10,598 bases of DNA from Spirogloea muscicola (GCA_009602725.1 WELB01000025.1:172665-183262), one strand, 5' to 3'. Shown: positions 1-7,135, counted from the stretch's first letter. The notes: generated from the letters alone by a model not told the origin. Translations and numbers: made by a program.

Positions 1-68
1 GGCGGCCCCGGCCCCGGCGCCGACGGCGGCGGCGGCGGCGGCGCAAGCGGCAGCGCTCGCTCTCGGCG
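1..68. repeat. GC-rich low-complexity left end (GGC/CCG-type)
   Basis: The first 68 bases are almost pure G and C and include a short GGC-triplet run around 25-42. One plus-strand frame reads as an Ala/Pro-rich stretch ending in Ala-Leu-Ala-Leu-Gly. That could be the end of the missing N-terminal SDR exon, but it is not in frame with the first confident exon at 105. A similar triplet run forms the right end of the window, so both edges may be assembly breaks at triplet repeats. Confidence 0.6.
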
Positions 69-104
69 TGACGAGGGCCCTCTGGGACGGCGCTGCGCCT
101 GCAG

Positions 105-1798
105 GTCGTGGCGAGGGATTGCAGCCGCCTCGAGCCCGTGGCCAAGCAGGTGCGGCCGCTGCAGGCCATCGCCGCTGCCGCCACTGCAGCTGCCTTGAAC
201 CCACAACTGCCACACACCCTACTAAACCCCAAGCCCTGCCTGCCACCACTGCTCCCTCAAGCGGAGCCTGCCGAGGCAGCGCCAGGAGGGATGCTGCACT
301 GCGCAAGACGGATGCTGCACTGTGGCTACTCGAGTTGCTGCTCTGACGTTTTTCTAACGTTTCTCTAACGTTGAGCTCTACTGTCTTTCTGGCTCCTTCG
401 AACTTAGTTCATCATCTTCTCTGGACTGGCCAGTCACAGCCATCGCCCTCTACTTCTGCTAAGCAAGAAAGGTCAAGTCCTGTGCCTCAAAACTCAGCCC
501 CTGCTCTCCCGTCTGCAGATGTCCGCCATCCGTGGCGACGCGGCCGCGTGCCTCCCTGTCCCTGCCGACATAACGGTGAGAGCTGGGCCCGTCGACCTTG
601 CGCTGTATTTCTGTGCTGTGGCAGTGCTGCCAAGCAACAAGTCCAGCTGCCACCAGGCCTGGCCACTTCGCTGGGCCGACCTCCGCGCACGGAGTCGCAT
701 GTGCAGGACAAGGAGGCTGTGGTGGGCCTTGCGGAGCAGGTCCGCAGCCGGTTCGAGTCCGTGGACGTCCTTGTGAACAATGCGGGCATCTGCCACACCG
801 GCAAATTTGAGGACACTGACCTGGACACTGTGGAGAAGCAGGTCAGCCTTGTCCGCAGCACGCAGGGCTTTCAATGGCCGCGTCAAACTGTTGTCGAGGA
901 ATTAGTGCCTCGCTCAGCTTGCACATCACCGGTTTCCCAGCATACACAGACGCTCTGCGGCTGAAAGCCAGACTCGCGCAGTGCCGGCCGCTCTGGTTGA
1001 TTAAATCACGATCGCTCAAGCTCACGCCCTGTTGTGACTGCTGCAGATGGCCGTCAACTTCTTTGGCCAAACATACATGACACACGCTTTCCTGCCGGAC
1101 CTCCTCAAGGCCCGGGGCCCAGTGGTCATGGTCAGCAGCTTCGGGGGTCTGCTGCCGCTGAAGAACATGTCTGCGTACAGTGCGTCCAAGCACGCGCTCC
1201 ACGGCCTCTCCGAGGCATTGCGCCTGGAGCTCGCCCCCCAAGGCGTGCATGTCGCCCAGGTGGAGCACTTACACCACAATGGTAGCTGAGCACCTCGCAC
1301 TTTGCGCACTTGCGGAGTTCCTCGTGACCACCATCTTGTCTCTCTCACGGCCACTCTAGAGCTATTTGCAGGTGCATCCAGGGATCATCAACACGACTAT
1401 CTGGAGCTCGCCACATTCGTCGGCAAGGACGCTGAGATACAAAGGGAGCAGATGAAGCAGGCGCGATGCTCGGCTCTCTTTGTTGCTTGCCCGTGTTGCT
1501 TGCCAGCGAATCAAGATTCAATTGAGGTACTTGAGGCAAGGTTGTCCTTAACGCTACCTTCCGCCAATGTTGCAGTTGCTGTCATCGAGTTTCATTGTGC
1601 AGCCATCGGATGTGGCAGCAGCGGAGCTTCGAGCAATCACACACAAGAAGAAAGAGGTAGGGGCTCCTTGTCATAGTCGTGATGGTCACGGCTCATGCAT
1701 GTTGTCCCCTGCTTTGTCAGCACGGTCGAGGTTCTGTACAGCTTCCTGTTGTCAGTCTGCAGCTCCTGCATGAGCTGGGAGAATCAGGATCTGAGTAG
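105..1798 (+). CDS. Short-chain dehydrogenase/reductase (SDR), 5'-incomplete, multi-exon, one frame break
   Basis: This is an NAD(P)-dependent oxidoreductase of the classical SDR fold; the substrate cannot be told. Exons read by eye are 105-149, 519-575, 707-841, 1047-1259, 1372-1460, 1603-1656 and a last exon from 1721. All but 1372-1460 join in phase 0. Exon 1 reads VVARDCSRLEPVAKQ, the segment after the second Rossmann strand. The third exon has VDVLVNNAG (the NNAG motif). The fourth has VMVSSFGG with the catalytic Ser 13 residues before Tyr, then YSASK (Tyr and Lys of YxxxK), then GLSEALRLELAPQGVHVAQ. The next exon opens VHPGIINTTI, the usual PG motif. The TGxxxGIG cofactor motif is not visible and should lie upstream of the window. 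Exon 1372-1460 is 89 nt, one short of a multiple of three, so the frame breaks inside it: a mutation, an assembly error or a pseudogene. The C-terminus is uncertain. The phase-0 acceptor at 1720 gives a stop at 1796-1798; an acceptor at 1730 would extend the ORF to 2012. Confidence 0.82.
1461..1602 (+). other. Apparent GC-AG intron in the SDR gene
   Basis: The exon reading FVGKDAEIQREQMKQ ends in CAG at 1460 and is followed by GCGCGATG, with no GT nearby. The next good exon starts after TGTGCAG at 1602 and reads PSDVAAAELRAITHKKKE, the expected C-terminal SDR helix. The simplest reading is a GC donor. The same CAG|GCGCG donor appears in the cysteine synthase gene. Confidence 0.5.
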
Positions 1799-1933
1799 GC
1801 AGTGGATTGACACCTCTTGCGATGCATCAACAGATTATCGTGGGCATGATTTTGCAGTCAGCAGTGCAATTGTACCGCTTGTCAGGAATCAATCTACTTG
1901 CTCTGGCGGGATAGAGCTGTCAATTTGCAACAA

Positions 1934-1959
1934 TTTGCTCTTACATTTTTGCTCTTACA
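1934..1959 (-). terminator. Duplicated TGTAA poly(A) signal for the RRM gene (candidate)
   Basis: On the minus strand the 12-mer TGTAAGAGCAAA occurs twice, at 1948-1959 and 1934-1945, starting 14 nt apart. TGTAA is the common poly(A) signal of green algae. These are the first minus-strand copies beyond the stop codon at 2320, implying a 3' UTR of about 360-380 nt. Confidence 0.45.
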
Positions 1960-2053
1960 AGAGCCCATCCGCCACTTTCTCCTGTAGCCCTCTTCTCATA
2001 GTCATTCCTTGATTTCAGTAACTGCACGTATTCATGAAGAACTTGGCACCACA

Positions 2054-2077
2054 TCCTGTGAAAACGGCTTCACAGGA
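2054..2077. other. 9-bp perfect hairpin in the convergent 3' region
   Basis: TCCTGTGAA at 2054-2062 and TTCACAGGA at 2069-2077 are exact inverted copies around a 6-nt loop. The hairpin lies where the 3' UTRs of the two converging genes would overlap. Function is unknown. Confidence 0.6.
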
Positions 2078-2139
2078 CACGTGAGAGCTAAGAGGTAAAT
2101 AGAGCACCTGACAGAGATGTGCAAACACCGATGCACTTT

Positions 2140-2144
2140 TGTAA
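2140..2144 (+). terminator. TGTAA poly(A) signal candidate for the SDR gene
   Basis: This is the first plus-strand TGTAA downstream of either SDR stop candidate (1798 or 2012). Another follows at 2285-2289. The assignment rests only on the motif and its position. Confidence 0.35.
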
Positions 2145-2319
2145 GCTGCACAAAGAGCAGGCTCTAAGTGCCCTGCTGGAGTGATTCTTTCATTGACTTT
2201 TTTGTGCCCCAGAACACAGGAACCACAAGGTGATAAAACTGATGCAGTGCAGAGTAACAAGTACTCACACACAAGAAGCACTACTGTAAGACTCTTCTAC
2301 TTCAGATTTTCACGACATT

Positions 2320-5300
2320 CTACTCTGCCGCTGCAAGAGTGTCACGAGGCGAGCCCCCAACCGCTGCTTCGACCACATCGCTTGCGGTGGCAATCAAGTC
2401 CTGCAAGGCAGATTGTTGCAGGAAATTTAGTGGTAAGGCCGGCAGAGTCTGCCATCATCTTCAGATAGAAATGTTGACTGGATAGTAGACCAGGGCAATG
2501 ACTGGCAGCCCTATTACAGTCTCAACACATGCCTACTCACTTCCCACAGGGCCTAATGTATTGGCAACAGCCTTTTAGGATCTGACCTGAAGGTTGGACT
2601 CCAAACCATACAGTTCCTCTCGCGCTTCCTTCACCTGCGCCTCCAGCTTATCAACATGCTTCTTCCCCTCTTGCGTCTGCAGCAGGGCTCCCTGTAACTG
2701 CAAAACCCAGATAGAATCCCTGAGCACTCTAAACGACAGCAGCAATCAGTAAGCTGAATGTCAGCAAGACATATCATTAACAATCTCAGGCAGAACCTCG
2801 TAAGGGCTCTCGACGACAAGGTATGCCAGCAGCAATCTGACCAGTTTGTGATCTCACCTGTCCGAGAAGCTCCACCTGCCGCTCTCGGGCTGCTTCAACA
2901 CTTGCCAGCTTTGACTCCAGCCTCTGTGGTCAAGAATATCAACCAGGGAGAATAAAGCACCATGAGCGATGACTGTCGAGACAGAAAGTTGTGGAGCAAG
3001 TCCTGTCATTGCAGGTCACACTGGCTTCAGAGCGGTCCAAGCCCGCCATCCAAATGGTCGTCAAAGTCAGAGAATTGCGGCTTTCAATACCTCAAGCTCT
3101 TCGCGCAAAGCCTGCTCTGTTTGAGAATCTTGGCGAGCCTGGTCCTCTAACTCCTCCAACTGGTAACAATCACCGGATGATACTTAGCAGGCACAGCATG
3201 AAAGCATGCCCCGATCTGTAGCCATGCTTCGATTGAGCTTGACTTTAGGCACAAGAGCTACAATAATTCTCATACCAAAGCCAAGCCACTGACCTTCTCA
3301 AGAAGGTCTCCTTTCTGCTGCCGATCTCCGTCCAACTTTGAGCGCAGGTCCCCTGTCCCGTGATTCTGCACACCACCAACTCGAGAAGGTCAATTGTTTT
3401 AGATCTGAGCGCAGGTCCCCTGTCCCGTGATTCTACATGCCACCAACAAGTCCAATCCACTTCAATCCAATCCAATCCAATCAGCTAACCTAGATAACTC
3501 ATTCCTCCACAACGTATAACATGGAGGCCGTAGAATGAGCATCGAGCTTGGTGCAGAGTATGCCCTGCAATTTCAGCATCTGACCCTAAGAGGTAAAAAC
3601 CTGGCCATGAGTTCGGAAAGATCCTCTATGATGATCTCGCCCACGGTGCCTGTCACTGCCTCGGGCAGACCAGCAGCAACATGAGCTCCTTAAGAAACAC
3701 ACTCCACAACAGAGAGGCGGAGAGAAGTCCTTGCAAGATTTGCTGGCTGGATGATAGCACTACCAAGGCCAGGGATGGCTGGAAGAAAGGCAGGTACACA
3801 GACCCGTCAGCACTTGGTGGAGGAGAGCGAGACCGCGACGGTGGCCTCCGTGGCACATAGTCATCGTCAGGGCCCGAATTCCGCATGGGACTGCCACCTG
3901 GCACATCAAGCACCATGCAGTCCACCTATTACCAGTGGCGGGGACACCTTGAGGTTGAGTGAGATTGATATCCTTACTCAACCTCCTTGCTCGTGTGTTT
4001 GTAGTGACACAGCAGGGGCTTCCCAGTGGCAACGGGCATCTTCAGCCCCAACTCCAACAGAGCCTGGACAAATGAAATACCTCGGAAAGGGGAGCGACTG
4101 CGACGCCGGCGGACTGGTGGTGAGTAGGCCCGACGCAAAGGAGGTCTTATGTCACGTGGACCAAAGCCCCGGCCGCCATAGCTGCAAGTGATAGGAAGTA
4201 AGCAAAGAGCGTCTCCAATTAACCATACTGATCAAGTACCCTAGCAGCAAAGATGCACTTAAGCGGTGCAGTCATAAGTGAGCCTGGAGTGTTTACATAG
4301 TAACAAGGCCAGACATCCAAAGGGTCCATCAATGCATCCAGCTGAGACATACCCTCCTCCTCGACCATCGTCACGTCCTCCTGGGCCTGAATTCGACGCT
4401 CTAGGGACATTGACGCGGAGTGGCTTGCCAAGGAGGATCTGCATGCCAGATCGTCTTTGTGGAATGAGCGATGTCGTCACTTGCTTGACAGCAAGCTTCC
4501 CAAAGATGACACATCTGCAAAAGGCAGTCCTCCAAGCAAGACAGCTTGCAGTCACCTGGCCGTCCATCTTGCGAATAGCAGTTTCAGCAGCGTCACGGCT
4601 GTCATAGTTGATGAAACCATATCCGCGAAAAGCGCCTGACTCTCGATCACGAACCATCTGCAAGAGCTCTTCCCGGAAACTGGTGTTAGCTTACGTTTCA
4701 ATGCCTTTTCAGTGCACCAACAGGCACCTGGCGAGCTGACGCCTTGTCTTCAAGGCAGATAGGCCTTGTAATTAAGGCAGACGCTCATTTCAGCCGGAGG
4801 CTTCCAGAGACGTACAGAGTAGCACTCAAAGAAGCACCGACTCGACTAAGCAGCAGGTCAGGGGGGCAGTCCAACCAGTTCCGCCCCAAACATTACCTTG
4901 CGGCTGTCACAAGGCAACTGTTTATACAGAAATGATGGCCTCAAATATTGGACCGTAAAGATAACGCGACTGATATTGACTTGTCAAGATAGAATGATGT
5001 ACGGAAGCCAGCTTGGCATGACCCGGATGATGAGCTTCCTCGTGATATTACCAAAAGCAGCAACCGTAAAAGTGATGCCAAGAAGGTGAATGAAGTTGCT
5101 GCCTGGCTTCTCTGATAGATGCAGCCTTGCGGCAGAGATAGCTTGTGGAGGTGCTTAAGACGACGAGGCAGGGAGGTGGCAATAAATGATTGGATGCTCT
5201 GGGGCCCTGGATGACTGATGATTGCTCTGGACCCCGTGCATGTGATGATGCCCCTGAAGACAACTTTCTGACGAGCACCCAGCCAGTGCGATTGGCGACA

Positions 5301-5622
5301 CAGCTGGCTGAGCTGAGTAAGGGCAGCAGTGATGGCATAAGGTAGGTGAGTGTGCGGCGAGAAGCGTGGACAACCTTGACCGACGATATGTGGCCGTAAG
5401 CCTTGAAAGCGTCTTCCAGGTCCTGCAAGTGACACAATGGCCGCCAGGTCCGAGTCGGCAGTGTCATTGACATCTCTTGCATCGATGAAGCGACAACACA
5501 ATCTGGCTGCAGGACATATACGCGGTGACCGCGGAGGCTCAATGGAAGGGCAGGGTCTCCACCTCTTGCTGTGCGCCAGGGGCGATGCCCCCAACGTAAA
5601 CGGAGCACAGGGGGTCGCCCAT
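2320..5622 (-). CDS. SR-type RNA-binding protein: RRM, Arg/Ser/Gly-rich middle, coiled-coil C-terminus (13 exons)
   Basis: This is probably a nuclear SR-like splicing or mRNA-processing factor. Exons, 5' to 3': 5622-5563, 5422-5375, 4657-4556, 4438-4353, 4181-4081, 3897-3804 (donor could be 3798), 3649-3601, 3579-3514, 3365-3294, 3159-3091, 2923-2858, 2697-2587 and 2400-2320. They total 1002 coding nt, giving 334 residues with compatible phases throughout. The start is ATG at 5622, reading MGDPLCSVYVGG. The RRM spans about residues 6-85: RNP2 is VYVGGI (8-13), followed by DLEDAFKAYGHISSVK, then RNP1 RGYGFINY (47-54), ending in ILLGKPLRVNVPRAS. Residues about 86-180 are rich in Arg, Gly, Ser and Pro (RRRRSRSPFRG, RRPPSRSRSPPP, DHHRGSFRTHGQ). 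Residues 181-308 are heptad-like and charged, and the C-terminus is DTLAAAE plus stop. The RRM-RS half is secure. The link to the coiled-coil half crosses a 21-nt gap, so two genes or another splice remain possible. Confidence 0.85.
3298..3447 (-). repeat. Tandem partial duplication of a coiled-coil exon
   Basis: The 42-nt segment at 3339-3380 is repeated at 3406-3447 with three mismatches, 67 nt apart. It covers the intron end, the AG acceptor and the first nine codons (NHGTGDLRS) of exon 3365-3294. The other exon end also recurs: CTCAAGAAGGTC at 3298-3309 and CTCGAGAAGGTC at 3380-3391. The interior of the upstream copy is about 16 nt shorter and unrelated, and it lacks an in-phase donor. 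The whole exon unit was therefore copied and one copy has since decayed. Confidence 0.8.
3451..3482. repeat. Short TCCAA pentamer repeat
   Basis: TCCAA-type pentamers run from 3451 to about 3482, with three perfect tandem copies at 3466-3480 and less exact ones before them. The tract sits in the intron directly next to the duplicated exon copy and may mark the site of the rearrangement. Confidence 0.7.
4658..5374 (-). other. Unusually long (717 nt) intron 2 of the RRM gene
   Basis: The RRM reads straight across this intron: ISSVK before it and MVRDRESGAFRGYG after it. No minus-strand exon is needed inside. Most other introns in this gene are about 115 to 235 nt. The intron carries exon-like segments on the plus strand, described separately. 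Confidence 0.8.
4794..5085 (+). pseudogene. Two exon-like segments antisense inside the RRM intron (possible gene fragment)
   Basis: On the plus strand, 4794-4856 is open (21 codons, PEASRDVQSSTQRSTDSTKQ), preceded by ATTTCAG and followed by GTCAGG. The segment 4993-5085 is open (31 codons, including KPAWHDPDDELPRDITKSS and ending SDAKK), preceded by GATAG and followed by GTGAAT. Both are phase 0 at both ends, so they would join in frame. The W-x-D-x-DDE cluster followed by a basic stretch resembles the acidic region before the WD repeats of UTP18-type nucleolar proteins, but this is a weak, by-eye resemblance. No start codon, further exons or stop in a sensible context were found, so a captured or dead fragment is more likely than a live nested gene. 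Chance is not excluded. Confidence 0.3.
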
Positions 5623-5756
5623 GGTGGCTCGGCGGTGCAGCTCAGCCGGCACCAAGGAGACAGTGAGGGGGTCTTGAGGTGATCCTCGGCGTTTGTAGGG
5701 GTGCGCGAGCGAGTGCGCTCTGGGGTAGAACAAGAGGCGTATTGGATGCACCACCA

Positions 5757-5905
5757 AGGAAAGGGAAAGGAGCAAGGAGAAGAGAGAGCGAGAGGAAGGA
5801 GAAGATGGAGGGAGATAGGGAGAGGAGGAGACGAAGATGAAGCGATACAGAGGTTGTTACAAGGAGGGAGTGAGGAGGGGCCGTGAGGAGGCGGGGGGAG
5901 AGAGC
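5757..5905 (+). repeat. Polypurine tract (polypyrimidine on the transcribed strand)
   Basis: About 150 nt on the plus strand are composed mainly of A and G in GGA, GAG and AAGG words, with few pyrimidines. The opposite strand, which would be the 5' UTR or promoter of the RRM gene, is therefore CT-rich. The long open frames through it are compositional. Confidence 0.75.
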
Positions 5906-6001
5906 GTGTGAGAGGGCGAGCGCTGAAGCTGGAGACGAGGAGGGTGCGGACAAGCTGGGCACGAGGCCGGTCGTCGCCGTGCCCCGCGGACTGGCCGTAG
6001 C

Positions 6002-6002
<1 letters not shown>

Positions 6003-6037
<35 letters not shown>
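6003..6037 (+). repeat. GGC trinucleotide repeat, 11 units
   Basis: Eleven uninterrupted GGC triplets plus GG lie between 6003 and 6037, followed by more G-rich sequence. The repeat sits about 380-415 bp upstream of the RRM gene ATG. It is a microsatellite likely to vary in length. Confidence 0.95.
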
Positions 6038-6146
6038 GCGGGGGTGTGGCGGGAGAGGGAGTCCCACCCCGAGGAAAGAGGTCCTTCGAGGGTCTGGCGG
6101 GGGGTGCTAGTCACTAAAAGACTCCCCAGTGTGGCACATCTATTCT

Positions 6147-6257
6147 TCACACTAGTGGGACAGCGGGGTCCGGGATGCCGCGGATCTTCTTGTCCCACAC
6201 ATACCACACAATGGCAGATGCATCGCCTTCGGGAGGGTTGGGGGGCCATTCCACGAC
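6147..6257 (-). mobile_element. Possible Tc1/mariner-type transposase remnant (C-terminal DDE region)
   Basis: On the minus strand, 36 codons are open between a TAG at 6260-6258 and a TGA at 6149-6147. They contain VVEWPPNPPEGDASAIVW, then KKI four residues later. This has the spacing of the conserved WPPxSPDLNPIExxW...KK block of Tc1/mariner (DDE_3) transposases, with WPPN, P, VW and KKI at matching positions. The LNPIE part, which carries the last catalytic acid, is replaced by GDASA, so any such protein would be inactive. The match is short, and the rest of a transposase could not be traced upstream. Confidence 0.3.
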
Positions 6258-6262
6258 CTAGA

Positions 6263-6800
6263 TATGGAAACAGCTCTTCCACTGTAAGGCAATGGCTGCG
6301 AGAGAAAGAAAGTGTGTCCCGAAGGGGGCAAGAATTGTGAACAGCCAGCCCAAGAAAAGTTGACAAGATTCAGAAGGGGCCAAAATGCGCTTTCGCAATG
6401 CTTATGAGCGCTTTGCGGAGAGTATGAGTGAGAGAGGCCAGCCTACAAGGCCCAAAGAAGAAGTGCGCGCCCATAGAGAAGAGGGGCTGGCAAAGCCAGC
6501 CCAAAAAAGAATGGACAGTGTCCAAAGCCAAAGAAAGAGGAGCCGGAGAAAGGACTACACAAAGGTACAGAAAGAAAGACTCTTCCAGTAGAGGGCGATG
6601 GCTGTATGGACCAAGGTACTGACCAATTCTGAGCCGTCCGAGTGGCTGGCCGCTTCATGGGGCAACGATTGGGAGGGGCCTGCATCTCTTAGCAACAATG
6701 GACGGGCGGGACATCGGAGAAAGCTCTTCCACGAAAGAGATGACGCTCTTTCATCCAATAGAAGGTGGTGGCTGTGAGGCCAGCCAAAGACAGGAGCAGA
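6263..6800. repeat. Degenerate dispersed repeats, no clear gene
   Basis: A 25-nt segment at 6274-6298 (CTCTTCCA...ATGGCTG) recurs at 6580-6604 with 20 of 25 positions equal, and in a longer, looser form at 6746-6774. A second word, AGCCAGCC or GGCCAGCC followed by AAAG-rich DNA, recurs near 6345, 6437, 6494 and 6778. Open frames through this stretch, including a 68-codon Lys/Arg-rich one at 6385-6591, have no recognisable domain. It looks like decayed mobile or tandem DNA. Confidence 0.45.
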
Positions 6801-7099
6801 AAGGACAAGGCACAGGTACCACCGCCCAGCCGATTTGGGAAGATCAATCCGTGAGGTTGGAGAAAGCGTACAGCAATGCAAGAGGTGCAGGAAGTGGTCA
6901 ACGGCCACAATCGGCTAGTCCAGAAGAATGCACGAGATTGCTATGGACTGGCCCAGGACTGCCATACACTCTGCCTTTCTTACATGGCATGGCGATATCA
7001 ACATTTCTGGCTGACTTCTCATAGCTACTGCTTTTCATGGTCTTTTATCAACACTTAATCAGCCATTGACATGTATTCCACAAGTGGCTCTCTTCAATG
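6801..7099. other. Intergenic stretch without recognisable content
   Basis: Both strands were read. Open frames of 60 to 110 codons exist (for example 6698-7024 plus strand), but none shows a known motif or convincing splice-bounded exons. No RNA gene was seen. Confidence 0.4.
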
Positions 7100-7133
7100 A
7101 GGCTTACATGTTGCATGCGCAACATGTAAGCCT
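7100..7133. other. Perfect 15-bp palindromic hairpin with TGTAA on both strands
   Basis: The arms are 7100-7114 (AGGCTTACATGTTGC) and 7119-7133, exact reverse complements around the 4-nt loop ATGC. Each strand reads ACATGTAAGCC in its 3' arm, so each carries a TGTAA poly(A)-type signal in the same context. It could serve as a two-way transcription end, or be the end of a small foldback element. Confidence 0.85.
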
Positions 7134-7135
7134 GC

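Larger units (their letters stand above)
1799..2319. other. Convergent 3' region between the SDR (+) and the RRM gene (-)
   Basis: There is no convincing exon here, apart from a possible extension of the SDR C-terminus to 2012 if the alternative acceptor at 1730 is used. The region holds the 3' ends of two converging genes. The first minus-strand TGTAA after the stop of the RRM gene is at 1955-1959. The first plus-strand TGTAA after the SDR stop is at 2140-2144. If both are used, the two transcripts overlap by roughly 200 nt. Confidence 0.5.
2320..3579 (-). other. Coiled-coil encoding exons (3' half of the RRM gene, or a separate short gene)
   Basis: Six minus-strand exons encode a mostly helical, charged sequence: MLKLQGILCTKLDAHS (3579-3514), LRSKLDGDRQQKGDLLEK (3365-3294), LEELEDQARQDSQTEQALRE (3159-3091), RLESKLASVEAARERQVELL (2923-2858), LLQTQEGKKHVDKLEAQVKE (2697-2587) and DLIATASDVVEAAVGG to the stop at 2320 (2400-2320). 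All have AG acceptors and GT donors and join in phase 0, so the set is very unlikely to be chance. Leu and Ala fall at heptad-like spacing with Glu, Lys and Gln between. No enzymatic motif is visible; a dimerisation or scaffold role is an inference. If this is a separate gene, its start would be the ATG at 3579-3577, which would leave almost no intergenic space. Confidence 0.7.
5623..6060 (-). promoter_or_regulatory. Upstream region of the RRM gene (5' UTR/promoter, inferred)
   Basis: This is the stretch directly upstream of the ATG at 5622, without a plausible exon. Read on the minus strand it is strongly pyrimidine-rich (5757-5905) and carries a GCC-triplet run (6003-6037). Pyrimidine patches and GC-rich triplets are common around plant and algal transcription starts. 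No TATA box is evident. The exact start site cannot be given. Confidence 0.4.

Noticed and set aside
371-964. A 197-codon plus-strand open frame over the SDR gene
   Set aside because: It contains one true SDR exon (707-841), but the rest is intron read through; the splice borders at 707 and 841 are clear.
3601-3649. The alternative frame GEIIIEDLSELMA in the last RS exon
   Set aside because: It looks helical, but it is out of phase with the preceding exon. The in-phase reading HRGRDHHRGSFRTHGQ matches the Arg/Gly/Ser composition of the rest of that region.
4941-5594. A 217-codon minus-strand open frame, the longest of that region
   Set aside because: It runs through RRM exon 2 in the wrong frame and on into the long intron. 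The true frame has RNP2 and RNP1 motifs with matching splice borders; this one has no motif.
5642-6067. A proline- and leucine-rich minus-strand open frame
   Set aside because: It is produced by the GCC triplet run and the CT-rich tract; composition alone explains it.
6385-6591. A 68-codon Lys/Arg-rich plus-strand open frame
   Set aside because: There is no domain or splice context, and it lies in purine-rich DNA with degenerate repeats, where basic open frames arise easily.
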